From NCBI GenBank assembly GCA_031119205.1, contig JAVHYF010000002.1, positions 179,755 to 234,573 of the forward strand: a stretch of 54,819 nt of DNA, read 5' to 3'. The notes beneath the pieces were generated by a model. It made no database searches and had not been told where the DNA came from. It saw only the letters and a program-made list of their open reading frames with translations. Shown piece by piece: positions 1-10,498 of this stretch (the first letter of the stretch is position 1; each line of letters starts with the position of its first letter). Both the position numbers and the translations under genes were made by a program. This DNA is from Moraxellaceae bacterium (lineage in GTDB: Bacteria > Pseudomonadota > Gammaproteobacteria > Burkholderiales > Rhodocyclaceae).

Positions 1-14
1 GTCCAAGGAATGTC

Positions 15-1433
15 ATGAGTTTCGCCGAGCTGGGCCTGATCCCCGAACTGCTGAAAGCCGTCGCGGATGCGGGCTACACCGAACCGACCCCCATCCAGCG
101 TCAGGCCATCCCGGTCGTGCTGGCGGGTCAGGACGTCATGGGCGGCGCCCAGACCGGTACCGGCAAGACGGCGGGCTTCACGCTGCCATTGCTGAACAAG
201 CTCGCGCCCTGGGCCAACACCAGCGCGTCGCCCGCACGCCACCCGGTGCGTGCCTTGCTGCTCGCCCCCACGCGCGAACTGGCGATGCAGGTGCATGAGT
301 CGGTGCAGACCTACAGCAAGTACCTGCCGCTGCGCTCGGCGTGCATCTACGGCGGCGTGGACATCAAGCCGCAGCTCGCCGAACTGCGCCGCGGTGTCGA
401 GATCATCGTCGCCACGCCGGGCCGCCTGCTGGATCACGTGGAGCAGAAATCCATCCAGCTCGGCCAGGTTGAAATGCTGGTGCTGGACGAAGCCGACCGC
501 ATGCTGGACATGGGCTTCATCCCGGACATCCGCCGCATCATTTCGCTGTTGCCCGCCAAGCGCCAGAGCCTGCTGTTCTCGGCCACCTTCTCGGACGAAA
601 TCAAGAAGCTGGCCGACACCATGCTGCGCAGCCCGCAGCTGATCGAAGTCGCGCGCCGCAACACCGTCAGCGAGACCATCCGCCACGTGGTGCACCCGGT
701 ATCCACCAGCGTGAAGCGCGAACTGCTGGCCCACCTGTTGGCCGGCGGCGGCGATGGCCTGGGCCAGACCCTGGTCTTCGTCAGCACCAAGTTCGGCTGT
801 TCGCGCCTGGCGCGCCACCTGGAGCGCGAAGGTATCAAGGCCGATGCGATCCACGGCGACAAGAACCAGCAGCAACGCACCGAGGCGCTGGAGAAATTCA
901 AGAACGGCGACGTCACCGTGCTGGTCGCCACCGATGTGGCCGCGCGCGGTCTCGACATCGACGACCTGCCCTACGTGGTGAACTTCGAACTGCCGCCGAA
1001 CCCGGAAGACTATGTGCACCGCATCGGCCGTACCGGCCGTGCCGGCAAGCAAGGCACGGCGGTGTCGCTGGTGGCGCCAGAAGAGCAGATCCGCCTGTCC
1101 GCGATCGAGAAGCTCATCAAGCTGAAGATTCCGCAGGAAGTCGTCGAAGGCTTCGGCCCGACGTCCTCGCCAGAAGATCTGCCACGCCGCCGCCCGCGCC
1201 GCGAATCCAGCCCTCTGCGCAGCGAGACCCGCAGCGAAGCGCGCTACACGCCGCGCCCCACGCCCAAGACCTCGATGATCGCCGCCGACGGCTTCGACTT
1301 CAGCCGGCCTTACGACGGTGCTGGCAACGCGGACGCCGCAGCGCCGGCACCTGCCAAGGCCGCCAAGCCCGATGCGGGCAAGCGCCCGGCCGCCCCCGTG
1401 GCCTTCCTGCTCGGTGGCTCGGGCCGCAAGTAA
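15..1433 (+). CDS. rhlE: DEAD-box ATP-dependent RNA helicase, RhlE type
   Basis: ATP-dependent RNA unwinding enzyme, probably acting in ribosome assembly or RNA turnover in the cytoplasm. The 472-residue product has the family motifs in order: a Q motif near residues 24-28 (PTPIQ), Walker A at 45-52 (AQTGTGKT), DEAD at about 158-161 followed by RMLDMGF, the SAT motif (LLFSATF), and the C-terminal helicase motifs [11 protein letters not shown] and [10 protein letters not shown]. After residue 385 comes a basic, low-complexity tail rich in Arg, Pro and Ala, typical of RhlE-like helicases. The start has an AAGGA ribosome-binding site at 5-9, so the gene is complete although it lies at the window edge. 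Assignment to the RhlE subgroup rather than SrmB or DbpA rests on the opening residues and general pattern. Confidence 0.93.
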   Translation: MSFAELGLIPELLKAVADAGYTEPTPIQRQAIPVVLAGQDVMGGAQTGTGKTAGFTLPLLNKLAPWANTSASPARHPVRALLLAPTRELAMQVHESVQTYSKYLPLRSACIYGGVDIKPQLAELRRGVEIIVATPGRLLDHVEQKSIQLGQVEMLVLDEADRMLDMGFIPDIRRIISLLPAKRQSLLFSATFSDEIKKLADTMLRSPQLIEVARRNTVSETIRHVVHPVSTSVKRELLAHLLAGGGDGLGQTLVFVSTKFGCSRLARHLEREGIKADAIHGDKNQQQRTEALEKFKNGDVTVLVATDVAARGLDIDDLPYVVNFELPPNPEDYVHRIGRTGRAGKQGTAVSLVAPEEQIRLSAIEKLIKLKIPQEVVEGFGPTSSPEDLPRRRPRRESSPLRSETRSEARYTPRPTPKTSMIAADGFDFSRPYDGAGNADAAAPAPAKAAKPDAGKRPAAPVAFLLGGSGRK

Positions 1434-1558
1434 GCGATCCGTGGCCGCCGACCGCGCGGCCGCCATTCCCGCCTCCGTCCATCACCCCGCCCTTCCAGCC
1501 GCCTGCGCGCAAGTCGCGCTGCGGCTATGCTGGCGGCCCGACTGAAAGTCCGGCCGCC

Positions 1559-2974
1559 ATGACAAACAACAAAACGCCGCAACCTTCCACGTCAGCGACA
1601 CGCCGCTCGCACGAACCGCTGGACATCTTCGCGCTGTCCTGGCCGATCTTCGTCGAGACCCTGTTGATGACCATGCTGAGCACGCTGGGCCTGTGGATGG
1701 CTAGCCAGGTCTCGGTCGGCGCGGTCGCCGTCTTCGGCATGGCGGCACAATTGCGCGGCATCTTCGATCGCGTGTTCCGCGTCGTTGGCATCGGCACCAG
1801 CGTGGTCGTTACCCAGCACCGCGGTGCCGGCGATATCGAAGGCGCTCGCGAGGTCGCCAAGGCCGGCGTTTCGGCGGCTTTCTGGATGGGCCTGGTGGTG
1901 ATGCTGGTGGTCAGCCTGCTGCCGGGGCCGGTGCTGCGTTTGCTGCAGCTGCCGGAAGAACTGTTCGATATCGCGATCCCGTTCTTCACGCTGGTCGGCA
2001 TCTCGCTGTTCGCGGACTCGCTCACCATCACGATGTTCTCGGTGCTGCGCGCATTCACCTTCACCAAGGATTCGATGCGTCTGGTGCTCATCATGAACAC
2101 CACGCAGGTATGTCTGAGCGTTCCGCTGGTGTTCGGCCTGTGGGGCCTGCCACAACTGGGCCTGATGGGCCTGGGCTGGGGCATCGTGCTGGCGCGCGTA
2201 CTGGTGCTCACCCTGCTGGCGCTGATGTGGGCGCGCCGCATCGGCACCCGGCTACGCCTGCGCGAGCTGCTTCTCCCTGCGCGCGGCCCCTTGGCGCCCA
2301 TCCTGCACATCGGCCTGCCGAGCGCTGGCGAGAAGATCGCCTTCCGCGTCTGTTTCATGATGACGGTCGCCATGGCGGCCAGCCTGGGCACGGATGCACT
2401 GGCCACTCACGCCTACGCGTGGCAGATCATCGCGCTGGTGAATCTGGTGATGATCGCGCTGGGCGCTGGCGCCGAAATCATCGTCGGCCACGACGTGGGC
2501 GCTGGCCAGTTGCGCCGTGCCCATGCAGTGCAGACCCACGCATTGCGTTGGGGCCTCGCGACGACCCTGATCGCTACCGTGCTCGCCTACTTCATCGCCC
2601 CCGGCGTGGTGCAGTCGCTGTCGGGCAATCCGCAGGTCGTGGCATTGCTGGTCAGTGTGATGCTGCTGGAGATCGTGCTGGAACCGGCCCGCTGCGTGAA
2701 CACCATCATCACCGGCGGCTTGCGCGCTGCCGGCGACGTGCGCTTTCCGGTGAAGGTCAGCGTGCTGTCCAACATCGTGTTCGGTGCCGGCCTCGCATGG
2801 CTGCTCGGCATCCATCTCGGCTATGGCTTGCCGGGCATCTGGCTGGGCTATGTCGCCGATGAATGGGCGCGCGCGCTGGCCATGAGCGCCCGCTGGTACA
2901 GCCTGGGCTGGGCGCCCTTTGCACGGCGCGCGCGACGCCGCATCCTGCGGCGGCTGGCTGCCGCTGCCGCCTGA
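1559..2974 (+). CDS. MATE family multidrug/Na+ efflux transporter
   Basis: Inner-membrane exporter of the multi-antimicrobial extrusion (NorM/DinF-like) family, which expels cationic compounds using a Na+ or H+ gradient. The 471 residues match the usual 440-480 and contain about twelve hydrophobic segments in two related halves. The N-terminal half starts with the family-like stretch LDIFALSWPIFVETLLMTML, and a helix region with QHRGAGD follows near residue 82. The C-terminal tail is Arg- and Ala-rich. It stands alone, 125 bp after the helicase and convergent with the DUF192 gene. The substrate cannot be told from sequence. Confidence 0.9.
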   Translation: MTNNKTPQPSTSATRRSHEPLDIFALSWPIFVETLLMTMLSTLGLWMASQVSVGAVAVFGMAAQLRGIFDRVFRVVGIGTSVVVTQHRGAGDIEGAREVAKAGVSAAFWMGLVVMLVVSLLPGPVLRLLQLPEELFDIAIPFFTLVGISLFADSLTITMFSVLRAFTFTKDSMRLVLIMNTTQVCLSVPLVFGLWGLPQLGLMGLGWGIVLARVLVLTLLALMWARRIGTRLRLRELLLPARGPLAPILHIGLPSAGEKIAFRVCFMMTVAMAASLGTDALATHAYAWQIIALVNLVMIALGAGAEIIVGHDVGAGQLRRAHAVQTHALRWGLATTLIATVLAYFIAPGVVQSLSGNPQVVALLVSVMLLEIVLEPARCVNTIITGGLRAAGDVRFPVKVSVLSNIVFGAGLAWLLGIHLGYGLPGIWLGYVADEWARALAMSARWYSLGWAPFARRARRRILRRLAAAAA

Positions 2975-2996
2975 GGCCTGAGGCCTCGCCCGAGGC

Positions 2997-3446
2997 TCAG
3001 CGCGGCAAGCGCTCCAGCCCCACCACGCGCGCACCGCTCTTGAGTCCGCGCTTGTCGAACCAGCCCTTGTTCATTTCCAGCGCGTAACGCACCGGCGCAG
3101 CCGCGCAATGTGACTGTTCGCTCTGCGGCTGCATGTCGGCAATATTCACGATGCCGCCCTTGTCGTCGAGGAAGGCGATCGACAACGGAAGCAAGGTGTT
3201 CTTCATCCAGAAACAATGGCGATCAGTCTGCTCGAAAACGAACAGCATGCCACTCTGCTCTGCCATTGCCTCGCGGTACATCAGCCCCTTCTGGCGCGCC
3301 GCGGGCGTGGCAGCCACTTCGGCCTGGACACGATGGATGCCCGCAGAGAGTTCCACCACCGGCAGGCCCGACGCCATCGCCACTGCCGGCAGCACTGCTG
3401 CGATCACCACGCTTCCGACTGCACGCCACGCACCACGCATCAACAT
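2997..3446 (-). CDS. DUF192 family exported protein
   Basis: Small exported protein of the DUF192 family, function not established. The product has an N-terminal hydrophobic signal segment (SVVIAAVLPAVAMAS, about residues 11-25) and then the DUF192 core. Visible family motifs are RQKGLMYRE, GMLFVFE, CFWMKNTLLPLSIAFLD, and a C-terminal region ALEMNKGWFDKRGLKSG. I chose the ATG at 3446 because a GGAG lies six bases upstream. A GTG at 3458 and another ATG at 3440 are also possible. It is convergent with the MATE gene, 22 bp away, and stands upstream of no obvious partner. Secretion to the periplasm is inferred from the signal segment. Confidence 0.85.
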   Translation of the reverse strand: MLMRGAWRAVGSVVIAAVLPAVAMASGLPVVELSAGIHRVQAEVAATPAARQKGLMYREAMAEQSGMLFVFEQTDRHCFWMKNTLLPLSIAFLDDKGGIVNIADMQPQSEQSHCAAAPVRYALEMNKGWFDKRGLKSGARVVGLERLPR

Positions 3447-3507
3447 CGCTCGCTCCACTCAGTTCGATCTACCACTGCACCGGCGCCTCCCGCGGCGCGG
3501 AACAGGA

Positions 3508-4083
3508 TCATCGCGCAAATCGGCGCGTAGTGCTTGTACCGGGCTGCGGCATTGCAACCTCGCACCACTGGCCCGGCTGTAGGGGACCGAGCCGCCAGTC
3601 GCCAATCGACTCACGCACCAGGCGCAAGGTCGGCAAGCCGACCTTCGCGGTCATCCGCCGCACCTGACGGTTCTTGCCTTCACGCAACACGATGCGCAGC
3701 CAGCTGGTCGGTACGGTCTTGCGGAAGCGGATCGGCGGGTCGCGCGGCCACAACCAGTCAGGCTCCGTCACCACACTGGCTTCACAAGGCTGGGCGACGA
3801 AGTCACCGAGGTCGAGCCCGTCACACAGACGTGCCAGCGCGTCGTCCGCCGGCGTGCCTTCGACCTGCGCGAAGTAGACCTTCGCCTCCTTGTGGCGCGG
3901 GTTCGCCAAGCGGTGCTGCAGGCTACCGTCGTCAGTCAGCACGAGCAGGCCTTCGCTGTCCGCATCCAGCCTGCCAGCTGCATAGATACGCGGCGGCAGA
4001 CCGAAGCCCGCCAGCGTGCGGCTCGGGTCATCGCCACTGAACTGCGTGAGTACATTGAAGGGTTTGTTGAACAGCACCAGCAT
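3508..4083 (-). CDS. rluE: 23S rRNA pseudouridine synthase, RluE type (RsuA/RluB/E/F family)
   Basis: Isomerises a uridine in 23S rRNA (position 2457 in E. coli for RluE). The 191-residue protein lacks an N-terminal S4 domain, as RluE does. The catalytic motif AAGRLDADSEGLLVLTDDG (residues about 36-54) carries the nucleophilic Asp. Later motifs KVYFAQVEG and LREGKNRQVRRMTAKVGLPTLRLVRESIG are standard for the family. Start ATG opens directly on the LVLFNKPFNVLTQF segment that normally begins the catalytic domain. The gene follows cspA, with a terminator between them, so it is probably transcribed from its own promoter or by read-through. RluF or RluB are less likely because they are longer. 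Confidence 0.88.
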   Translation of the reverse strand: MLVLFNKPFNVLTQFSGDDPSRTLAGFGLPPRIYAAGRLDADSEGLLVLTDDGSLQHRLANPRHKEAKVYFAQVEGTPADDALARLCDGLDLGDFVAQPCEASVVTEPDWLWPRDPPIRFRKTVPTSWLRIVLREGKNRQVRRMTAKVGLPTLRLVRESIGDWRLGPLQPGQWCEVAMPQPGTSTTRRFAR

Positions 4084-4096
4084 GGGGAACCGCCAA

Positions 4097-4126
4097 TGAA
4101 AAAGGCCCGTCGAAGTGACGGGCCTT
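4097..4126 (-). terminator. Rho-independent terminator after cspA
   Basis: A perfect 10-bp stem (4102-4111 pairs with 4117-4126) with a 5-nt loop is followed on the minus strand by a run of T (4097-4103). It lies 32 bp after the cspA stop codon and just before the pseudouridine synthase gene, so it should end the cspA transcript. Confidence 0.85.
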
Positions 4127-4157
4127 CAAGAATCGGAGCGCCTGCGCGCTCAGATCA

Positions 4158-4364
4158 TCAGGAGGCGCGCTGGATGTTCGACGCTTGCTTGCCCTTCGGG
4201 CCTTGCAGCACGTCGAACTGAACCTTCTCGCCTTCTTTCAGGGATTTGAAGCCCGACATCGTAATCGCCGAAAAATGGGCGAAGAGATCTTCGCTACCAT
4301 CGTCCGGCGTGATGAAGCCGAAACCCTTTGCATCGTTGAACCACTTAACGGTACCAGTTGCCAT
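4158..4364 (-). CDS. cspA: Cold-shock protein CspA family
   Basis: Single-domain RNA/ssDNA chaperone of 68 residues, the normal size. The RNA-binding motifs RNP1 (KGFGFI) and RNP2 (DLFAHF) are both intact, and the sequence opens with the canonical [17 protein letters not shown]. The start is fixed by homology and by AAGGA seven bases upstream; the longer reading frame upstream is leader RNA, not protein. It is divergent from clpS-clpA. A long structured 5' leader, as in other csp genes, is indicated by a strong hairpin at 4401-4418. Whether it is cold-inducible or constitutive cannot be read from the sequence. Confidence 0.95.
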   Translation of the reverse strand: MATGTVKWFNDAKGFGFITPDDGSEDLFAHFSAITMSGFKSLKEGEKVQFDVLQGPKGKQASNIQRAS

Positions 4365-4400
4365 CACTTTATCCTTCGCTTCCTTCGGTTGCAGTGCCAG

Positions 4401-4418
4401 ACCTGCCAGAAGGCAGGT
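4401..4418 (-). promoter_or_regulatory. Hairpin in the cspA 5' leader; rest of 4365-4753 gene-free
   Basis: A perfect 7-bp stem with a 4-nt loop (ACCTGCC/GGCAGGT) lies about 37 bases before the cspA start codon. No T-run follows on either strand, so it is not a terminator. Leaders of csp mRNAs often carry structures that control translation, which is the inferred role. Further upstream a TTGACG hexamer (minus strand, 4518-4523) could be a -35 box, but the -10 at 17 bp is poor. In the remaining part of the cspA-clpS gap I see no gene. A TACAAT at 4750-4755, next to the clpS start, may be part of the clpS promoter. Confidence 0.45.
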
Positions 4419-4762
4419 GTGCTTCTTGGGGTAGTTGTCAGAGCAGTACGGCTGAAACAGTGCCGATCCCGCCCTTTGTTGGAGCACAGCGGGCTTTTAC
4501 GACATGCGCTACTGCGCCGTCAAGGGTCTATGCCCTGCCATTCATGCTGCAGCCCAGCAGAAGGTGCTACGCAAAGTCACATGAAAAGTATCGGCATGAA
4601 GCTTGCTGCGGGTTCTACACTGGGATTGAAAAGCTCCCGACGGGACCGCATATGAAGCGTGCAATGCATCATGCAGCGCGCGACGGATGTGCCGTAAATT
4701 GAATATGAAAAGACGCCGACTCTGCGTGTTGAAGTCGGGTTCGAGCGAATACAATGGGTCGC

Positions 4763-5071
4763 ATGGCTACCCGCAGGCAACAGGACGCGGTGCTCGAGGC
4801 AGAGCGCAGCAAAACGAAACCACCGCACCTGTACAAGGTTCTATTGTTGAACGACGACTTCACCCCGATGGATTTCGTCGTTCAGGTGTTGCAGCGTTTC
4901 TTCGCCATGGACCGCGAACGCGCCACGGCAGTGATGCTGCAGGTACATCGGGAAGGATCCGGAGTGTGTGGCGTGTTTCCGCGCGACATTGCCGCCACGA
5001 AGGTCGAGCAGGTGAGTAGCTTTGCGCGCCAGCATCAGCATCCGCTGGCGTGCGTGATGGAGGAAGAGTGA
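4763..5071 (+). CDS. clpS: ATP-dependent Clp protease adaptor ClpS
   Basis: Adaptor that binds N-degron substrates and delivers them to ClpAP. The core motifs are clear: [17 protein letters not shown], the helix [41 protein letters not shown], and the end ACVMEEE. The family tripeptide NDD and the residues lining the N-degron pocket (Asp, Met, His of HREG) are present. An ATG at 4754 would add three residues. I prefer 4763 because family members usually begin MATR/MATK. The stop overlaps the clpA start by one base (TGATG), so translation is probably coupled. Confidence 0.93.
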   Translation: MATRRQQDAVLEAERSKTKPPHLYKVLLLNDDFTPMDFVVQVLQRFFAMDRERATAVMLQVHREGSGVCGVFPRDIAATKVEQVSSFARQHQHPLACVMEEE

Positions 5072-7353
5072 TGATTGCCCAGGAACTGGAAGTAAGCCTG
5101 CACATGGCTTTTGTCGAAGCGCGGCAGAAGCGGCACGAGTTCATTACGGTTGAACACCTGCTGCTGGCCCTCCTCGATAACCCTTCGGCCGCTGAGGTCT
5201 TGCGTGCCTGCGCGGTGAATCTCGAAGAGTTGCGCCGCGAACTCACCAACTTCATCAACGAACACACGCCCACCGTGTCCGGCTCCGACGAGATCGACAC
5301 GCAGCCGACGCTGGGCTTCCAGCGCGTCATCCAGCGCGCGATCCTGCATGTGCAGTCGTCCGGCAAGAAGGAAGTGACCGGCGCAAACGTGCTGGTGGCG
5401 ATCTTCGGCGAGAAGGATTCGCACGCGGTGTACTTCCTGCAACGCCAGGGCATCACCCGCCTGGACGTAGTGAACTTCATCTCCCACGGCATCACCAAGG
5501 CCCCGCAGGCCAAGAGCGGTGCCGAGCCCAGCCGTCAGGGCGAAGGCGAACAGGGTGAGTCGGAAGCCGACAGCCCGAATGCCGGTGGGGCACTGGAGAG
5601 CTACACCCAGAACCTCAACCAGCAGGCGCTGGTGGGCAAGATCGACCCCCTCATCGGCCGTGACAAGGAGTTGGAGCGCGTCATCCAGACCCTGTGCCGC
5701 CGCCGCAAGAACAACCCGCTTCTGGTCGGCGAAGCCGGCGTCGGCAAGACTGCCATCGCCGAAGGCTTGGCACGTCGCATCGTCGAAGGCCGCGTGCCGG
5801 AGATCCTCGAAGGTGCGCAGGTCTACTCGCTGGACATGGGCGCCCTGCTCGCCGGCACCAAGTACCGCGGCGATTTCGAGCAACGCCTCAAGGCCGTGCT
5901 GAAACAACTGGTCGAGAACCAGAACGCGATCCTGTTCATCGACGAGATCCACACCCTGATCGGCGCAGGTGCCGCATCGGGTGGCACGCTGGACGCCAGC
6001 AACCTGCTGAAGCCGGCGCTGTCCTCCGGCCAGTTGAAGTGCATCGGCGCGACGACTTACACCGAGTTCCGCAACATCTTCGAAAAGGACCACGCGCTGT
6101 CGCGTCGCTTCCAGAAGGTGGACGTGCATGAGCCCTCGGTGCCGGAAACCATCGAGATCCTCAAGGGCCTCAAGTCGCGCTTTGAGGAACATCACGGCGT
6201 GAAGTACTCCACCGCAGCGATCACCAGTGCGGCCGAGCTGTCGGCGCGCTACATCAACGACCGCCACCTGCCGGACAAGGCCATCGACGTCATCGACGAA
6301 GCCGGTGCTGCGCAGCGCATCCTGCCGAAGTCGAAGCAGAAGAAGACCATCGGCAAGGGCGAGATCGAAGAGATCGTCGCCAAGATCGCGCGCATCCCGC
6401 CGCGCAGCGTGTCGACGGACGACCGTGCCGCGCTGGCCAACCTCGACCGCGACCTGAAGAACATGGTCTACGGTCAGGACAACGCCATCGAGGCGCTGGC
6501 CCGCGCCATCAAGATGAGCCGCTCCGGCCTCGGCAATCCGCAAAAGCCGATAGGCTGCTTCCTGTTCAGCGGCCCGACCGGTGTCGGCAAGACCGAAGTC
6601 GCGCGCCAGCTCGCCTACACGCTGGGCATCGAGCTGACCCGCTTCGACATGTCGGAATACATGGAGCGCCACGCGGTCAGTCGCCTCATCGGCGCGCCGC
6701 CGGGCTATGTTGGTTTCGACCAGGGCGGCCTGCTGACCGAGGCCGTCACCAAGAAGCCGCATTGCGTGCTGCTGCTGGATGAAATCGAGAAGGCACACCC
6801 GGATATCTACAACATCCTGTTGCAGGTGATGGACCACGGCAAGCTGACCGACAACAACGGTCGCGAGGCGGACTTCCGCAACGTCATCCTCATCATGACG
6901 ACCAACGCCGGCCAGGAGACCATCCAGAAGACCACGATGGGCTTCACCGCCAAGCGTGAGATCGGCGACGAGATGGTGGAGATCAAGCGCTTGTTCACAC
7001 CGGAGTTCCGCAACCGGCTGGATGGCGTCATCTCCTTCAAGCCGCTGGACCGCGAAGTCATCATGCGCGTGGTGGAGAAGTTCCTGATGCAGCTGGAAGG
7101 TCAGTTGCAGGAGAAGAAGGTGGAAGCCAGCTTCTCGGATCGCCTGAAGAACTGGCTGGGCGACAAGGGCTTCGATCCGCTGATGGGCGCACGTCCGATG
7201 TCCCGCCTCATCCAGGACACGTTGCGTGCCGCGCTGGCCGACGAGTTGCTGTTCGGTCGCCTGGTCAATGGCGGCAAGGTCAGCCTGGATGTGGACGACG
7301 AAGGCAAGGTGCAACTGGTATTCGACGAGCAGGAAGAAGCTGCCGCCGTGTAG
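5071..7353 (+). CDS. clpA: ATP-dependent Clp protease ATP-binding subunit ClpA
   Basis: Hexameric AAA+ unfoldase that feeds ClpP. The 760-residue protein is close to E. coli ClpA (758). It has the N-terminal repeat domain that binds ClpS, an acidic linker near residues 145-175, a first AAA domain (Walker [10 protein letters not shown], Walker [14 protein letters not shown]) and a second (Walker [10 protein letters not shown], Walker [13 protein letters not shown]), then the C-terminal D2-small region ending [14 protein letters not shown]. The ClpP-docking tripeptide appears as MGF (in TTMGFTAKR) instead of IGL. I chose ATG 5071 because it opens on the family start MIAQELE and overlaps the clpS stop. 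A terminator follows. Confidence 0.97.
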   Translation: MIAQELEVSLHMAFVEARQKRHEFITVEHLLLALLDNPSAAEVLRACAVNLEELRRELTNFINEHTPTVSGSDEIDTQPTLGFQRVIQRAILHVQSSGKKEVTGANVLVAIFGEKDSHAVYFLQRQGITRLDVVNFISHGITKAPQAKSGAEPSRQGEGEQGESEADSPNAGGALESYTQNLNQQALVGKIDPLIGRDKELERVIQTLCRRRKNNPLLVGEAGVGKTAIAEGLARRIVEGRVPEILEGAQVYSLDMGALLAGTKYRGDFEQRLKAVLKQLVENQNAILFIDEIHTLIGAGAASGGTLDASNLLKPALSSGQLKCIGATTYTEFRNIFEKDHALSRRFQKVDVHEPSVPETIEILKGLKSRFEEHHGVKYSTAAITSAAELSARYINDRHLPDKAIDVIDEAGAAQRILPKSKQKKTIGKGEIEEIVAKIARIPPRSVSTDDRAALANLDRDLKNMVYGQDNAIEALARAIKMSRSGLGNPQKPIGCFLFSGPTGVGKTEVARQLAYTLGIELTRFDMSEYMERHAVSRLIGAPPGYVGFDQGGLLTEAVTKKPHCVLLLDEIEKAHPDIYNILLQVMDHGKLTDNNGREADFRNVILIMTTNAGQETIQKTTMGFTAKREIGDEMVEIKRLFTPEFRNRLDGVISFKPLDREVIMRVVEKFLMQLEGQLQEKKVEASFSDRLKNWLGDKGFDPLMGARPMSRLIQDTLRAALADELLFGRLVNGGKVSLDVDDEGKVQLVFDEQEEAAAV

Positions 7354-7374
7354 GCCACCCTGCTCCGCCAGATG

Positions 7375-7400
7375 AAAGGGCCGCTGATGCGGCCCTTTTT
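7375..7400 (+). terminator. Rho-independent terminator after clpA
   Basis: A 10-bp stem (7375-7384 with 7389-7398) with a TGAT loop runs into a T-stretch. It sits 21 bp after the clpA stop and closes the clpS-clpA transcript. Confidence 0.88.
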
Positions 7401-7516
7401 GTTTGCTGCAAACGCACATGCGGATTTCACCTAGCGCTATCGCGCTGCAACAACGCTTTTTGCATCGCAAAACAGCGGCCGTAGATGGCTGTTTTTATTG
7501 TTTTTATTTTTAGTTA

Positions 7517-7563
7517 TGTCATATAAATGACAGTTTGTTGCCTCGCAGCACGGTTCCTATACT
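7517..7563 (+). promoter_or_regulatory. Sigma-70-like promoter and 16-bp palindrome upstream of isocitrate lyase
   Basis: TTGTTG at 7535-7540 and TATACT at 7558-7563, spaced 17 bp, form a good promoter 69 bp before the aceA start. Directly upstream, at 7517-7532, lies the perfect palindrome TGTCAT-N4-ATGACA within unusually AT-rich DNA (7490-7530). Its place just above the -35 box suits an activator, or a repressor blocking polymerase entry. The regulator is not identified. Confidence 0.6.
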
Positions 7564-7632
7564 GCCTCCACGGATGAGCCGGCAGCCCACAGCCTGCCCC
7601 GGACCGCATGAACCGATAGCCAGGAGAGCAAC

Positions 7633-8934
<1,302 letters not shown>

Positions 8935-8971
8935 GCCACGCGGGCCGTTGTCCTTGGCAGCAGAAACGTGA

Positions 8972-9847
8972 TCAGCGGCGCGACAGCCACACCCCCAGCG
9001 CCGCCACCGCCATGCCCAGCCATGCCAGCGGCTGCAGGCTTTCGTCGAAGACCAGCCAGGCAATGACGGCCGTGGTCGGCGGCGTCAGATAGAACAGGCG
9101 CGTCACGTTCACCGCGGTGCCACGACGGATCAACACGTTCAGCAGTGAGATCGCGCCGAGCGACAGCATGAGCACCAGCCAGCCGAGCGCGAAGACCAGC
9201 TCCAGCGCCCAGTCCACCTGCATGCTTTCGGTCGTGACCGCCAGCGGCAGCGTGACCATCAGGCTGGCCGCGAACTGGATGACGCCACCACTGCGCAGGT
9301 CGAAGGCCGGGCAGAAGCGCTTCTGGTAGAGCGTGCCGGCCGTGATGCCGATCAACGCCAGCACGGCCGGCCACATCGCAGTGGCTTGCCAGGTAGCCGG
9401 CAGGCCGGGCGTCCGGCTGTGCAGCACCACCAGCGCCACACCGACGAACCCAAGCGCCAGCCCCGCCCACTGCGCGCGTGTCACACGCTCACCCAGCAGG
9501 AAGCCGGCCAGCAGCGCGGTGAGGATGGGTTGCAGGCTCACCACCAGGGCCGTCAGCACGGCGCTCAGGCCCTGCCCGATAGCGACGAACACACCGCCGA
9601 GATACACCGCCTGCATCAGCACGCCGGCCACCGCGATGTGCGCGACGCTGCGCCAGTCGCGAGGCCAGGGCGCGCGGAACGCCATCACCGCAGCAAGAAG
9701 CAGCAGCACGACGAACGCGTAGCGAAGAGAGAGGAAAGTCAGCGCCTCGACATGCGGGAGGCCCAGCTTGGCGCCGATGAATCCGGTGCTCCACAGGAAG
9801 ACGAAAAGAGGGGCCAACGCGGGAGCGAGTGCGCGATCGAACTGCAT
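8972..9847 (-). CDS. DMT superfamily (EamA) transporter
   Basis: Inner-membrane carrier of the drug/metabolite transporter superfamily with two EamA repeats and about ten membrane segments. The first segment contains the family-like FLWSTGFIGAKLGLPHVEALTFLSLRYAFV, and the second repeat has the matching GERVTRAQWAGLALGFVGVALVV. The start at 9847 (MQFDRALAPALAPLF) gives 291 residues, normal for the family. A longer form from 9922 would add an N-terminal stretch that is unlike other members. Substrate unknown. It is convergent with isocitrate lyase and shares no operon. Confidence 0.85.
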   Translation of the reverse strand: MQFDRALAPALAPLFVFLWSTGFIGAKLGLPHVEALTFLSLRYAFVVLLLLAAVMAFRAPWPRDWRSVAHIAVAGVLMQAVYLGGVFVAIGQGLSAVLTALVVSLQPILTALLAGFLLGERVTRAQWAGLALGFVGVALVVLHSRTPGLPATWQATAMWPAVLALIGITAGTLYQKRFCPAFDLRSGGVIQFAASLMVTLPLAVTTESMQVDWALELVFALGWLVLMLSLGAISLLNVLIRRGTAVNVTRLFYLTPPTTAVIAWLVFDESLQPLAWLGMAVAALGVWLSRR

Positions 9848-10050
9848 CGTGAATGACGACGAATAAAGGAGAGCCGGAGGGAGACGAAGAAAGGGAACAA
9901 AGAAACGGGCTGGTGCAGGCATCGTATTGTGCCGCAGGCGGATGCCGGCTGACCTGCGTCATACGCGGTCACCGCGATCGTGGAAGCCCCGATGGCGGCT
10001 CCCGACGCAGCTGGCTATAACGGGAGCGTCCGTGCCGCATGGAGATCTCG

Positions 10051-10443
10051 ATGATCACCACTGATGTGATGAGCGACCGCGTGGAGTTACGCGCCTTCGG
10101 AGCCTTCACGCTGGAAGACTGCCTGCAGTTCGAGGAGCAGTCCGACTACCGCATCCGCTTCAACGGCCCCATCGACCTGCTGGTCGACCTGCGCAACATG
10201 ACTGATTACAGCCTCGATGTCGTGGTGGAGGAGCTGCGCTACGCGCGCCGCCATGCGCACGACTTCCGGCGCATCGCGGTGCTGACCGATGACCAGTGGG
10301 TCACTTGGGGAATGATGCTGACACAGGCGTTCGTCGATGCAGAAATCCGCATCTTCGATGAAGACGACAGCGCCAACGCCTGGCTGCAGGAAGGCCGGCG
10401 CGGCAGCGGTATCGAAGCAACCATCGCTGACGACGTGCACTGA
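10051..10443 (+). CDS. SpoIIAA-like (STAS-fold) protein
   Basis: Small cytoplasmic protein of about 130 residues resembling the SpoIIAA-like/DUF3478 family. The pattern is GAFTLEDCLQFEEQ, then a LLVDLRNMTDYSLD strand-helix, then RIAVLTDDQWVTWGMML and AEIRIFDEDDSANAWLQEG. These match the family's usual 'defence of a strand by W..W and final AWL.E' layout. True anti-anti-sigma factors carry a phosphorylated Ser or Thr after a DL strand; here that region reads VDLRNMTDY, so phospho-switching is uncertain. I chose ATG 10051 because GGAG lies six bases before it; ATG 10039 is possible. It converges on the SpoIIE-type phosphatase gene, 55 bp away. Confidence 0.65.
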   Translation: MITTDVMSDRVELRAFGAFTLEDCLQFEEQSDYRIRFNGPIDLLVDLRNMTDYSLDVVVEELRYARRHAHDFRRIAVLTDDQWVTWGMMLTQAFVDAEIRIFDEDDSANAWLQEGRRGSGIEATIADDVH

Positions 10444-10498
10444 ATCCGCCGCCACATTCCAGCCCCGCCGCCGCAGCGGCTAAGGACTGCGCGGTGAC

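Noticed and set aside
2960-3005. GC-rich hairpin between the MATE gene and the DUF192 gene as a bidirectional terminator
   Set aside because: The stem has a bulge and there is no T-run on either strand, so termination is not supported.
5035-7470. 811-codon open frame antisense to clpA
   Set aside because: It mirrors the clpA codons, has a low-complexity Leu/Val/Asp/His composition and no family motifs. Long antisense frames are common in GC-rich DNA.
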